The notes under the pieces are model-generated. The model searched no databases, was not told the origin of the DNA, and was given only the letters and a program-made list of their open reading frames with translations. This document shows, piece after piece, positions 31,059-43,935 of a stretch of DNA of 64,000 bases. The stretch comes from Paracentrotus lividus (lineage: Eukaryota; Echinodermata; Echinoidea; Camarodonta; Echinidae). Numbering within the stretch: position 1 is the first letter of the stretch; the number at the start of each line of letters is the position of its first letter. The stretch is from assembly GCA_940671915.1 (NCBI GenBank), contig CALNVZ010003426.1, positions 50,236,539 to 50,300,538 on the forward strand, read 5' to 3'. A program made the position numbers and the translations under genes.

Positions 31059-34000
31059 AACGACATCACTGGGGTTGCAAAAAACGTTCAGCTTGGCGGC
31101 TGGATCAGCGTGAGGGGGGGGCATCAAACTGGCTTATGGAAACAAGGCCTATAAAGTAGTATATACTAAGGTTACGACACCGGGAAGTCCTGTGCGTTTG
31201 GAGCATGGAGCTTTTCGAATAGTTCCAGACTCGGGCTAAGTTTGTGTAGCAAAGTCAATGGGGGAAATTTTCGTACATCAAATTTCAAGGTAATTACAAT
31301 TATTTGTATATAAATCTAAACGATAATTTTTTAAAGAAGTGATTTTTATTTGCTTCATTTTGGATGTATTTGATTTGCAGTAATTTGTGATTCAAGATAT
31401 GATTTGTTGTAACTGTCATTTTCAATAGTTCCAAAATGGGTTCGGCACCCGTTAAATGTAACTAGAAAGATACGGTGGTATGGGACATACAGCTGCGCCG
31501 TCCTCTCCGATGCCAACTGCGCTGACGCCGTTGGCATATCCAAAGGTAGCTGAGCATGAGAATGAGACTGTGCATTTTTATTGGCTTGTAACTTGAATGA
31601 AGTTCTTTTACTTGGGACAGATATCATGGTTAAATTCAATGATTTATGTATGCAGAACAACTAGACCTAGACATTCTAGTGGTTTCTCTTTCATCTCTGT
31701 TCGATTTCGGATTGGTTATACAATGACACAACACTAGAAACTAAAGTTGAAGTTGATTGATTAATGAAGAAAAAATCATTGTCATTGTCAAAATTGTATA
31801 TTTGGTTTTACTCCCCTCCCCTGCAATTCGGGCTGAATAAGTAGAATCAATCTAGATTCAGATCTATCTAGGCCTAGGACATAGTCATACTCATAGATCT
31901 ACATCTTTTTCCTTTTTTTATATTTATTTATATTTTTTTTAAGCCCAAGCAAGAGATGGTTCAAATAAACTAGTCCCCAAGATTTTGAACTGGATTTTAA
32001 AGACAATTCAATAATCATTCAATTTCATGATGGTTATTTTAACTTCTAAAATAGACTAATAATTAGGCTCTTTAAAAAAATAAATTTTTCACAATAACCA
32101 AGCAAATCTTTTTGTGAAATTAAATTTTAAAAAAAATTTAAAAATCCCATAGATTATATCCTATAGCAGTGATCCTGGCCTTGGAAAACTTAAGGCTAAC
32201 TCGGCGCCTTTTAAACAGCTTGCATCCTTTTATTTAAAATTAAGACATTATCTTGAAATTTCAAAAATAATCTGTGACCCAAACCATATTGTAAAAATTC
32301 TAGAAATGTAATTACCGTTGCCGCCAAAGGCTCACACAGTTAATCTACTTACTACTACATACTGAATACTACTACACTGACTACTACCTACACTACTCCC
32401 ATACACTACCACTCACTTTATACTGTAGACTAATATAACAGTATATGTAAACTTATGATTGATCATCTTGATCATCCTCTCATCCTATCATTCTTATTTA
32501 CATCCTCTCATAGTCAAACAGTCCATCCTTATTTTCTTCACCTCCATTGACAATTCCTGTCACTTCTATCCATGTCTCCTTTGTTCCTATACTCTGCTCA
32601 ATCAGTACTATGCTCTATTACTTTTGGTTCAATCCTATGATGAGATATAGTATATTCAGTTAGAAGCTCATTTATATTCATAGAAACTATCATATTCATA
32701 TCCTTCCTTTATTTGTAACCTATCTAGGTTTGCAAGATCAAATAGTTTACAATTGATATACAGATGACATTGAATATGTGAATGCGTCACTCGAAATGAG
32801 AGACTAGAGTCGCGATTTTTTGAAATCCATTTTATTTGATATATTATTGAATCCGCTGAATTATTGCCTTGAATTTGAGTATTAACCCGGACTGTAAAGA
32901 GTATAGAAAGTGGAGATATTACCTCTGAACGCGAGAGAATGGTGCTCTTGGAATCAAAATCAAAAGAAAACGTTCTGCGAAGTTAGACTCCGTTTGACTT
33001 CCGGTGCAGCCAGAAATAATTAAGAATATTATGGCAGTGCTGTACTTTCGCCGTCATATGAATGTCCTATTATGTCTATATCCTTCACCTGTCTTTTGTT
33101 ACAATGTAATAAATTAAGGTTTTTTTGTGGGATAACGATGACCAAAATGAGGAGGCTGCATTTCAGGTATACAGAGAACAATACTCGTACCGGTCACGCA
33201 TGATCGAGGCAAGCGCAGCAAGCGGAAACGAACGGCGATGTTGTCTAAATAACATTCAATTTCTCAAAAAAAAGAGAGCTGAATTTGGTAGTTGCTTTAT
33301 ATCTTCGTCAAATTAAATAAACGGTCAATGCTCTTTCTAATGTTTAAGAAAAAGTCCGCTCTTTTAAAGAAAGTGCTTTACCCAATCCTGGGCGCTAAAT
33401 TAGTTTAGAAACAACTATTAAACCTTTTTGGGAGGTTGTATTACCGGATGTTGCGTGGCGGTTCTTTGAATGTCAATCGCGTATACTCTTACTCATAATA
33501 AGCGAGTCCATTTTTGATCTGAACTCTGTTTGGATTTGACATAATATGGTCATAGACTAATTATTCTTGTACGGGGCTTATGCATTTTTGTTTATATTCT
33601 TTGAATAAGTAATATGATTAGAGATAAGCCTATGAAAATGTTATAATAATTATTTGCGCCTCACGAATGTTTTAGAATTTCTCTGATCACGTTAATGAGT
33701 GGCTAGGTTGCTTTAAAAGATTTGTTTACAAAAATAGCGGAGACGTTTTCGCAACGGAATCGATTTTTCCGCGACGGATAACGTTTATTTCCGTCCTTTA
33801 AGTCTGTCGCGGAGAAGTCTCCGAGATGTCCTCCATACGACAATTTTTCCAAATCTGTTTCAAGCAGTTCAGATGAAATGTCTCAAATTTAGTTCCGTGT
33901 TCAGAACGTCTCGGAGACGTCTCCGCGACGTCTAACAACCCGTCTCAAATCTTGTTTCTAAGCCGTCCTTAAAGGTTGTTTCAAAGTAGTTCGAAAAGTA

Positions 34001-35129
34001 GATACAGCCGCAGTTAAACATAGATCATATTGATTTGGCCACTTTCCGCCCCAACTTTAGCTCATTGGTTTCATATAATGCAATATCACTCATTTAAAAC
34101 ACCATACTTTTTTTTTCAATTTAAATTAGCAATCTCTTACGCGTCTTAAGACTTTAACCTAAATACTTGTATCAGAAGTATTATACGTACCTCTTTTGCA
34201 TGCTCTATGTTTCCCCTGATGGAACCAATTTGTTTATAGGGAGGTTTTAATTTTCCATCAGGACAAAGATATCGCGGCCCCTAAATAAGTGCTGAAAATT
34301 ACTCATTGGATCCAGATATAAGAAGCAATAAGTAGCTTTTTCCCCCACAAATCCCCCCCCTCTTCCCTCACCCCGAATTGTTAGATTTGAACATCGTTTG
34401 CGTGCTCCGCTATCCCCGGATGAAACAGCTTTATTCACAGAGGTTTGCATCGCACGCCAAATTCTGAGTGCGCTAAAGAGAGTTTAGTCGCTATTCGCTC
34501 ACAAAACAAAACAAGAAAGCAGTTGAAATCACACATCAACACTGACGCAAGAACGTCCAATAAACAAGCCTTGCGTTGCTAAGGGGCGGATACTAAACGG
34601 AGAGGGGAAATGAGCGTGGACGTGCGCTTGTATGTCGGATGAAATAAAATATGACGAAAAAACACTATCGCCGAAAAACTGCTTTTTACCCAACTTTCCG
34701 TATCTTTTTCGCTCAACAGAGCAAAGAATGAAGCATGGTTAAGAACCAGAAAAAAAAAGGTAAAAAAAAAAAATTTCCTCAAAATTTTGAGTTTTTTTAT
34801 TAGTTTTGCGGTTTACTCGGATCTTTGATCTGCGCTTCTCTCTCATTTCGACAAGAACGTATCACATTGAAGTATCTAACACAGGCCCTAAACGTTTCTG
34901 AACTTTATTAAATCTAGAAATGTCGACCAGTAGGTACGAAGAGTGTTTAAATGTAAACGGCACAATTATAAACAGAAGATCAACAAAAAGCTGCAGTGTT
35001 TGAATGAACAATTAAATCAAACTTTCAGTAATCATATTAGTATCCTCAAATATCAAAAGAGCAAAATGTTCCTATTATGGAGGATGTTGCAGTGTACCCG
35101 AAGCAGAAGTTTTAAAGCTGTAAAGAATT
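31059..35129. other. Long AT-rich stretch without a supported gene
   Basis: A (CTA)-rich simple repeat lies at 32340-32415. A degenerate array of CGTCTC/GGAGACGTC words lies at about 33735-33975. Reading frames at 31355-31660, 32459-32650, 33125-33316, 34247-34450 and 34579-34782 show no recognisable motif, and several are T/F-rich composition artefacts. Bases 31140-31255 repeat the block at 26990-27110. No RNA gene is recognised. Confidence 0.45.
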
Positions 35130-36865
35130 ATAGACGTATCAAAGCGCCAAAAAAGGACCCCGAACTGAATTAGCCCCACGTTTGTTGAAAAGGTGCAAAA
35201 ACAAATTGGGAGCACTGTTCTCTGCAAGCTCCTTAACATGTCTTGTCATCAGGTGTATTGCCACGATGTTGCGCAAAGAGCTAATGTTTGCCCATCTGTA
35301 TAAACAGGTAACAACAGGACCCCAGTAATTATCGTCCGATATCCCCTTACCGTCCGTTACAATGTAAAGTCTTAGAGACGTATCGTGTGTCAACATCTTC
35401 TTATTGAACACTTTAACGAAAATAACACTAATTATGTGATAATCAACATGCGGTCGTGAAAAAAAAGAATGTGAAACACAACTATAGAAGCAATTAATTG
35501 ATTGGAGTTATAAATATGGAGTCCGGTTTAGCGTCATATTGCTTTTCTTGATTTGCAAAGGCGTTTACAGTGCGTGCCTCATCCGATCTTTTAAGACAAA
35601 AACTTGAATGTACGGTGTTACTTCAATAATTTTAGAAATGGATTATGAATTTTATACAGAATTCGATATAAGAGAGTTATAAATGGCGAAATGTTCTTCA
35701 TGGTCCAAAGTTAAATCAGTGTTCCTCATACGGACAATTTAGGTCCGGTATTGTTTTTATGCTTTGTAAATGATATGCCTAATAATATTTCATCAACTAT
35801 TCGATTATATGCGGATGATTGTATATTACTAGTATACCGTCCAATATTTAACATAAATGATTGCAAGATGTTACAACACGATTTAGAAGTTTTAAGCAAA
35901 TGGTCCGAAGCGTGGATGCTCGATTTTAATGTATCTAAGTGTAAAATTATGAAAATGTCACGAAAAAAGCACGATATAATATATATGTATTCTATTAATG
36001 GACAGGAATTATCAAATGTAAAGTCTGAAAAATATTTAGGTCTTACAATAAACGCTTCTTTAAACTGGAACGACCACTGCATGGATTTATATACAAAATG
36101 TAACAGGATTATGGGAATTATTAGAAGGAATTTTGTTAATTGCCCAAAATCTATTTTAAAAAGTCTTTTTGAAACATTAATTCGTTCACGTTTAGAGTAT
36201 AGTTGTACGGCATGGGATCCTTATCGAAACACACATAAAGACATGATTGAACGCATTCAAAAACGTTACGTAAGGATGATTTGTAAAGATTGGACTACGA
36301 GCTATAACGTATTATTAAAAAAGGTTAAACTGAATTCATTAGAAAAAAGACGTAAATACCACAGAATTGTTTTTTACTATAAGATTGTAAACAAGATAAT
36401 TAATGTAGGAGAAATAAACAGGTGCACACAAGCGAATAGAATAGGAAGAAACGATAACACTTTTAAGATGAATGTTCCATTTGCCAAAACAGATTACTAT
36501 ATGAAATCCTTCTATCCTCAAACAATCAATGACTGGAACAAACTCCCTCAAACAGTAGTTAATAGACCGACGCTCAATACCTTTAAATCATCACTGTTAA
36601 AACATCTCCAACTAGACAATTGAGTTATTATTTTCAAGAATCTTAGTATTTGAAGGATTATTTTCTGTCTCCCCTATGTTGTTCTGCCATGATATTTTAC
36701 CTATTTGTATTCTTGTTTAATGTCATCGATATATTTTGTACTGTGTTTATATATCTGGGATGCCAACTTGTATGGGTTTTCCTAAACCTTGTTTAGCAAT
36801 CCCAAGACATGTAAATATTTTATTTTTCTGTCTGAATAAATTCAAATCAAATCAAATCAAATCAA
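35130..36865 (+). mobile_element. 5'-truncated CR1/jockey-like LINE, RT domain to tail
   Basis: The element starts within the RT fingers (ELAPRLLKRCKNKLG) and runs through ANVCP, NYRPIS and FLD..K.F blocks in shifting frames. It then holds one long open frame and a 3' untranslated part ending in the pentanucleotide tail TCAAATCAAATCAAATCAA (about 36841-36865). No endonuclease is present. The 5' third is riddled with frameshifts while the 3' 290 codons are open, an uneven pattern of decay. Confidence 0.85.
35751..36623 (+). pseudogene. LINE reverse transcriptase, C-terminal 290 codons open
   Basis: The frame reads LGPVLFLCFVNDMP at its start (overlapping 35740). It carries the catalytic RLYADDCILL at about 35802-35831, then WSEAWMLDFNVSKCKIMKMS, EKYLGLTINASLNWNDH, LIRSRLEYSCTAWDPY, IERIQKRYVRMIC, and finally PQTINDWNKLPQTVVNRPTL and a TGA stop. 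These are in order the palm and thumb/connection blocks of CR1/jockey-like LINE proteins. Upstream, an in-frame stop (near 35712) and frameshifts remove the first catalytic Asp block from this frame, so no full RT can be made. It has no ATG start and is not a host gene. Confidence 0.88.
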
Positions 36866-36879
36866 TTAACTTTAAATTT

Positions 36880-37340
36880 TACCTCCAAATTTTCAGCTCA
36901 CGCTTCGCGCTCGCGGATACTAAATAGGGTTTATAATACACGATTACTTATGATTTTTTAATACTAGAAAGTGCCCCTTTATTTATTTCATATATTTTTT
37001 AAAACCCAAGCTTCGCGCTCGCTGACATGTCTGATACAAAATCACAATGCACAAATAACTCCAATTTTTACCTCAAAATTCTCAGCTCGTGCTTAGCGCT
37101 CGCGGATTTTAGATAAGGTCTATAATACACAATTATCTATAAAAAAAAAAATATATAGAAAGTGCCCCTCTATTTGTTCCATATATATTTTAAATCACAA
37201 AATTTTCGGCTCGCGCTTTGCGCTCGCGGATGCTAAATCATAATGCACAAATAACTCCAATTTTGAGCTCAAAATTTTCGGCTCGCGCTTTTCGCTCGCA
37301 GATACCAATTTAATAGGGTATGTAATGCACAATTAACTCA
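36880..37340. repeat. Tandem array of ~75-base units (GCTCGCGCTTCGCGCTCGC)
   Basis: Five or so diverged units carry CAAAATTTTC.GCTCGCGCTT, CGCGCTCGCGGAT.CTAAAT and AATACACAATTA. The same unit in opposite orientation makes up the core of the hAT-type element at 38552-39367, and one or two more copies lie at 39395-39500. This array follows the LINE tail directly. Confidence 0.75.
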
Positions 37341-37559
37341 GCTTTTTACCTCAAAGTTTTCATCTTATGTTGGCAATTTAGAATACATATTCAAAAAACT
37401 AAAGTTGGGTTTAAAATATACCGATTTTTTTTGTTTTTTTGCTAGTATAATTATTATTCTGTTTTCATAAGAGTGAATTTAAAATTGTTTAAATTCCTCG
37501 TTTTAGGTCAGTATAGGCCTATACATCGGGATTTATCGCTCCGCTCGCAAGATTTTTGT

Positions 37560-37610
37560 TTTCAAAGTTGGGCCCCCCCCTCTGGAAAATCCTGGATCCG
37601 CGCCTAGTAG
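37560..37610. repeat. Possible hAT-type right end
   Basis: GGGCCCCCCCCTCTGG, then AAAATCCTGGATCCGCGCC, then TAGTAG has the form of a hAT-like terminus (complement CTAGGCGCGGATCCAGG). I could not find a matching left end or a target duplication. Confidence 0.3.
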
Positions 37611-38543
37611 TAACATATTTTAGATTTAAAAATTGAACTTTTTGGGGCCCTAATATTTTTTTTATTGCAGCCCCCAATATTTTGTCTCCCTTTGATCCAG
37701 GTCTTAATTTCTCACCATATTTGAATTGCTCTTGAAATGTCCTTTCAGAAAATACATAGTTATAGGGGGTTTCTTCATTTGATAAAAAAAAAATTCTTAA
37801 CAGTAAAAGAGCCCAAATATTTTCGTCAACCTGGGCCGGTGAGGGGTCGCCCCCTCCTCAAGATCTCAGCCATGGTAGGTCCAAAGTTTATAAAAAAAAA
37901 TTGCATGTATAGGTGGGCTATCTTGTAATAAATAAGCTCATAAAGTTTCAGACCAGTATCTCAATTAATTTTTGAGTTATCTCCATTTATGTAATGTCGC
38001 TTCACATACAGCAGGAACTGTAGTGAGTTACTTTATGTACAATACACAGTCAATGGGAAAATTTTCATTTTTAACCGCGCACAGCGCGGCGATTTTCGGA
38101 GCTGCGCCTTACCAAATCGCTGGAATTTTATAAATGTGGTATCAAAAGATGCATGAGACTCTAAGCTATAAAGTCCTAAAAGCTCACAGCACAAAAATAA
38201 ATATCCATAAACTTACCATGGTTATGATGTTTTGAATGCACAGGAGTGTGCGAAACCCCATAGACTTTGTGTGTACCTCTTCCTCTCCCTCCTCTTCCCC
38301 CCCCCCCTCAACCGCCCTTGCCTTTTCGTATTCTATCGCGTGCCGTGTCGCGATTTCAAGTGCGAGTACGCTCAAATTCACAGGTCTGATAGAGCTTGCA
38401 TTCAGCTTTCAAATAACACTAATTTCATGGCAATACACCTCTATTTAGCCAAGATATCATACATCTACTGAAACAAAATTTGGAAAAGCATAACAAAACC
38501 ACCCTTTTTGGGTGGCCAGTTCAAAACACATGGCCATATAGGA
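37611..38543. other. No gene recognised
   Basis: AT-rich sequence with a C/T-rich patch at 38275-38310. Frames at 37737-37928, 38184-38381 and 38232-38471 have no motif. Confidence 0.45.
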
Positions 38544-38551
38544 TCTATAAT

Positions 38552-39367
38552 CAGAGGCGGCGGAACGAATTTGAAAGTGGGGGGTCACGATGGTAAAGGG
38601 GCACTTTTTCTCAAAAAGGGGGCACTTGAGACAAGTATTAAGATAAATAGGGGTGCGCAGAAAATTTGCCTTAATTTGTGCTTTTAAAAATTTTAACTAT
38701 GATGGCTTTGTACTTTATTAATGATAAACAAAAGGAATGCGAGCGCGAAGCGCGAGCCGAAATTTTTTTAGATAATTGTGCAATATATATCCTATTTAGT
38801 ATCTGTGAGCGCGAAGCGCGAGCCGAAAATTTTGAGCTCAAAATTGGAGTTGATTGTGCATTACATACCCTATCAAAATTAATATCCGAGATCGCGAATC
38901 TCGAGTTGAAAATTATGAGCTTAAAAATGGAGTTTATTGTGCAATATGGACCCTATTTAGTATCTGCGAGGGCGAAGCATGAGCCGAAAATTTTGAGCTC
39001 AAAATTGGAGTTAATTATGCATTATAGACCCTATAAAGTATCCGCGAGCGCGAAGCGCGAGTTGAAAATTTTGAGCTTAAAATTTGAGTTAATTGAGCAT
39101 TATAGACCCTATATTTAGTATCCACGAGCGCGAAGCGCGAGCCGAAAATTTGAGTTTTAAAAGACATATGGAGTAACAAAGGGGCACTTTTTGTATCAAA
39201 AGTGCCCCTTTTTAGTAATAAAAGTGCCCCTTTTTAGTATAAAAATGGCATTTTATTAGCCAAGAAAAGGGGCACTTTTCAGTCATGAAAAGGAGCACTT
39301 TTAGGGTGGATGAAAAAGTGGGGGGTCACAGTGCCCCCCCCCTGCCCCCCTGGTTCCGCCGCCTCTG
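38552..39367. mobile_element. hAT-type non-autonomous element with tandem core
   Basis: The ends are perfect inverted repeats, CAGAGGCGGCGGAAC and GTTCCGCCGCCTCTG, flanked by the identical eight bases TCTATAAT (38544-38551 and 39368-39375). An 8-base duplication with CAG-type ends is the hAT signature. The core holds about six units of GCGAGCGCGAAGCGCGAGCC with AAAATTTTGAGCTCAAAATT, the same unit as at 36880-37340 but inverted. The subterminal parts contain AAAGGGGCACTTTT words. The 146-codon frame 38678-39118 is a read-through of the tandem units, not a gene. Confidence 0.9.
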
Positions 39368-39375
39368 TCTATAAT

Positions 39376-40514
39376 CCACCAATATATCCAATTTCAGCTT
39401 TAAATTTTCGGCTCGCGCTTCGCTTTCGCTGATACTAAATCGGATATGTATAATAATATCTCAAATTTTTAGCTTAAACTTTTCGGTTCGCGCTTCGCAC
39501 TCACACTACTTTTTCCATTACTAAAGAATGAACAATAGTCAAGGCAGCTGTAAGCTAAAAATATATTTAAAAAAATTTTAAAGATCAATTCCATTCGCTC
39601 CCTCTCTAATGCTAATAGTGAGTTTTCGCAGGACTACGGGGAGCTTATCTAGAACGTTAGCAAAAAAGAGGGCACTATTTTCAAAATGCCTGCAAACCCT
39701 CGTTTTCTATCTTCTTCAATAACTTTGAATAAAAGTTTCCAATGGTAACCGCACATGTTCCCTTTGGCTTGTGAGACATTGTAACGTCTATTGTTGCAAT
39801 AAGAATTCAATCCAAAGGCGACTTTACCGGGGATACCTAGTTTTTTTTTCATACCAAGGTTTTATTGTGACAAATGCATCTATGCGTATAACAGCTGACC
39901 TAAAACATTGCTGATATGAAAAGAAATATACCTACCGCCCAGCCTTTATGATTAGTCAAATCAAAGCTTCTTTTATGTTTTAGCAAAGGGGGAAATGCCT
40001 GTATACATTCTTATCAAAGCGCTCGCTTATTATAACTGACTTACGTTCTCAGCTGAGAACCTAGATACGTTCTACGTTTCGGGAGAACGTACATTTCCCC
40101 AAAATAACGTTGTAGATTTTGACAACGGGGAGCTATCTCTTGTAGCTAGGGGAAACCCTCGTTTGTGCACACGAAAACCGTTTCTAGCAAATACCAGTTT
40201 TACACACTCTTCTTCCTGTACTAACAGTATGCAGGAGTCTGGGGTTTGAGCTATTTTGAAAATAAAGTCATTCATAACGCTAACGTTCTAGATTAGCCTC
40301 CCTGTAGTCCAGCGAAAGCACCCTAATATGGGTATTGAAAACGTTCTTGTATACTAGTGCTTGTGTATGTTAAACAAAATCGCGAGAAGTTGGCAAATTA
40401 TTTCGCTCATCCCCCCACTCCTCAACACGGATTTACGACGCTGGAAGGATATCTTTGGATTGAAATTCATGAACCCTGCTGAAATAATCAATGTAGCTCG
40501 ATTTCGAAGGTTTA
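39376..40514. other. Repeat remnants and unannotated AT-rich DNA
   Basis: Bases 39395-39500 hold one or two more GCTCGCGCTTCGC units outside the hAT-type element. Beyond this no gene, RNA or inverted repeat is recognised. Frames at 39649-39852 and 40072-40275 (minus) carry no motif. Confidence 0.45.
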
Positions 40515-40516
40515 TA

Positions 40517-42983
40517 CAGTGGTGGCCAAAATTATTAGAACACCTGAACCTACACAAAGTCTACGGGATTATCAATACCCTAGTTAATTTGCCGAAATCA
40601 GATTAAAGATATCTTTTGTGTGCCATGAGCTTTCATGACTTTTTAGCATAGGGTCTTATGTATATGTAGACACCAAATTTATATAGTTTCGACCATCTGG
40701 TAATGCGCAGCATTAAAATCAGTTGCGCTATGCGCTTTTGGTTTCCACATAGACTTGTGTATTAAACATGTAGTCCAAATGCAAAAAAGTAAAATGCCAA
40801 TTACATATGCTGATTGCTCAAAAAGTATTTAAGGTAGAAGTATGAAACTTAGCAGGCTTATTTATCCTAATATGACCCAAATACATGCTAAGTTTCAGAA
40901 AATTTGGTCAAATGGGGAGGGTGGATTCGCCCCCATCCTTGGTGGTGAGATGACCAAAATAACTATTCCCATTGAAGGTTGAGACTATTTTTTCACTTAA
41001 TGAAGACACTCATTGTAAATGTATATTTTTTTAAAAGGAAATTTTATGAGCAATTCAAATATATTGAAATATTAAAGTGGAATAGTAAAGACTTATCGTA
41101 TACGAAACGAATAAGTGCGGTGTGTAGAACAACTTGCTTTTATTTCGTGAAAAACGGACAACCTGAAGTCGAGCTAGAGGACATTATCTGTCCCCTCCCT
41201 GAAATCTTAAACATCAAGTAAAATTTGGAGGGGTTCTTGATGACGTCATAAGTGTGAGGGAAAGTTGCATGCTGCACTATGTATACAAGTCTTATACATG
41301 TATTGTAATGCATTACTTTTTATCCCTTTCCTTATTTCATTCATTATTTCCTGATGTAATCCGTTGTATCTCCTATTCATGTTTTTTTTTCTCACTTTCC
41401 TTATGTTATTCATTGTTTTCTCACTTTCCTTTTGTTATTCATGGTTTTTTTTGTCACTTTCCTTATGTTATTCATTGTTTTTCTCAATTTCTTTATGTTA
41501 TCCATTGTTTTTCTATCTTTCCTTATCTTAATCATTGTCTTTCTCACTTTCCTTATGTTACTCATTGTTTTTGTTTTTTGTTTTACTTTCCACGATCAAC
41601 ACTAACATTTTTTTGGAGTTGCCCTACAGGGCAACCAAATATTTGATTTTTCGTCCAAAATGGTTGCCCGAATGAAAAATCTGGTTGCCCTGCCAAAAAA
41701 CAAGGCAATGGCAACATTGAAGATTTGATTTTTATGTAAAAACTTCGCATAAAAAATGTGATTTACAATGAACTCATAATGTAACCTAGTTTACAGGGGA
41801 AAGCCCAATGCATTTAGTTCGTCATGTAAGCCCTTACATTAGTCTCTTGAAAAAATGTGGTTGCCCAATTTGGGCAACTACTTTGACCATTTCCCCCTAA
41901 TTTGGTAGCCCGAGGGTCAAATCTGGTTGCCCTGGGCAACGGGGCACATGCTAATGTTGAGCGTTGCGGCTTCTGTTATTCATTGTTTTTCTCTCTTTCC
42001 TAATGTTATTCATTGTTTTCCCCTCTTTCCTTATGTTATTCGTTGTTTTTTCTCTCTTTCCTTATGTTATTCATTGTTTTTCTCACCTACCTTCTTATGT
42101 AATTCATTGTTTTTCTCTCTTTCCTTATGTTATTCATTGTTTTTCCTTATGTTATTTATTGTTTCTCTATTTCCTAAACATAATTATTTGTTGTTTCTAT
42201 TTTCCTATTCATTTATTTCTCTTTATTCCTAATGGTATTTATTGTTCCATCTATTGTTTTATCTTTCTATAATGCATTATAGATAGTATTATAGATAGTA
42301 ATAGATATGCTTCATGCATTACTTCCGGGTTTGCTCCTCACACTTGTGACGTCATCAAATAGCCCTTAAAAATATCCACGGATCTTCCAATTGTACCCGA
42401 TTGTATATACAATGTTCAAAGCAGCATTTCTCGTGAACGCAATATGCTAAAGGAATCAACTAAACAGTGTTCTGTTTCTCATAAACTTGATAATGCAATT
42501 GAATTCAACAAGATTTGCTTCTTCTTTAATATTCCACTTTAAGGGTCATTGGAACAGGGGACTTAATAGGGGCACTGAATTAAAAAAAACTTTGGGCCCT
42601 TCAAAAATAATTTAAAAATCCCCACATGAGATGTAACTACTTCAGCCTGTGTTGTTATGAACGCCATTTTTGACATCCTCAGGAAATTTCCTTTCAGAAT
42701 ATATATACTTTTGTAGGGAGAGGCTTTAAATATTTAACGTTATGACACTTTCATCCTGAAAGGGGCAAGATTTTTTTTAATTTTTCGATCGGTGGTGTAA
42801 CATAAAAAAGGGCGACTTGGTGGCGAGTTCCCAACGTATGGCTTTGTTATTTAGTTTTTAAAGCATAATGATGATATTTGGAGACATTCCAACCATTTTA
42901 TAGGTATTTAAATGGTCAACTGAATGAAAAATACTAAAATCATTTAAATATGCTTGGTGTTCTAATAATTTTGGCCACCATTG
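40517..42983. mobile_element. Tc1-type element lacking transposase
   Basis: The 28-base terminal inverted repeats differ by one base: the left begins CAGTGGTGGCCAAAATTATT and the right complements to CAATGGTGGCCAAAATTATT, each followed by AGAACACC. Both ends are flanked by TA (40515-40516 and 42984-42985). These are classical Tc1-like ends. The 2.47 kb interior has no transposase or DDE frame. It contains a 31-base minisatellite, a GGTTGCC-rich insert and an inverted pair GATGACGTCATAAGTGTGAG (about 41240) and CTCACACTTGTGACGTCATC (about 42330). Confidence 0.9.
41320..42180. repeat. 31-base minisatellite, interrupted
   Basis: The unit TTATGTTATTCATTGTTTTT followed by CTCACTTTCC repeats about eight times at 41320-41590 and about seven times at 41975-42180 in the same orientation. 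The two parts are separated by 41600-41960, which is rich in GGTTGCC/GGCAACC. The Phe/Leu-rich frames here (130, 101 and 102 codons) are translations of the minisatellite. Confidence 0.88.
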
Positions 42984-42985
42984 TA

Positions 42986-43931
42986 TGTTATTTGAGGAAT
43001 TTTAATTGCATTGACTGCAGTAATTGGTCATGCTTTTTGAGTTCTGCAGGCCTGCAAAAAGTTGTAATTTTAACATCTGCTCCTCAAAAGTGATGTTGTT
43101 CAGACACAACTCAAATGCATATACAATGTATAAAGCTGAATTTGGACTTTATTCGCATCTACCATGTAGGGCAAGAAAATACATGCATTCAATCATGTTA
43201 AAGATTCTTCATGTTCTCTTCATTAATTGTGTGGGGGAGGTCTGGAGTAGGGGCAGAAAATTTAGCTCATGATGTGCATGATCGAGTTAAATCAAGTTTA
43301 TAGAAGAGTACATGTGTATTTGATTGGGATGCTTACAACCTAGTGAAATACTTAATTTAGCTTGTTTATGATCCATAATTTAAGTAATTATTATAACAGA
43401 TTTAGTGTTGTACACTTTAGAACAATTTGACTGTTACTTTCTTTACAACTTGAAGGTTCTGATATGCGACAATATGTTAAATAATGACACCAAGACAAGA
43501 CAAAGTGACTTTCACATGTCAGTACTACTTTGCTCCTTCTATCTGCCTTAGCAACTTATATTATGATCCTTTATTAATCTTAAACAGCGAGTTACAGAAT
43601 GCGGCAACAAGGTCTATTTTCTTTGAAAATTGTAAATTTTCGAAGTCATCTTTCCCGCCAGGAGCAAACGGTGGTAAACTCTCCCAGGGTATAGAAATTT
43701 ATACATGTTTGGAAAGCTTTAAATATGACGTGTTCAAATCGGCAGTAAATAATGTTGTAGGGTAAACAGTATTTTTGTTGCAATTTTTTTTCCAAAGTCA
43801 TCTTCTTCATGAATTTTTCAGGTTTTCAGATTCATAACCTTTCAAGGGCGCCACCTATGTTAATTCTAAGTGCATTTCTGAACTCCTCTGACATTCAGCT
43901 TCAAAAAAATATATATGTAATATTTTGTTGG
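42986..43931. other. No gene recognised
   Basis: Frames at 43024-43272 and 43484-43765 (93 codons, starts MTPRQDKVTFTCQYYF) have no recognisable domain and no convincing splice context. AT-rich sequence. Confidence 0.4.
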
Positions 43932-43935
43932 TTAA

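Noticed and set aside
38678..39118. 146-codon open frame on the plus strand
   Set aside because: It is a read-through of the ~75-base tandem units of the hAT-type element (repeating CEREARAE..F peptides); no start context or domain.
41254..42272. Phe/Leu-rich frames resembling membrane proteins
   Set aside because: Translation of the TTATGTTATTCATTG minisatellite; no loops, charges or start expected of a membrane protein.
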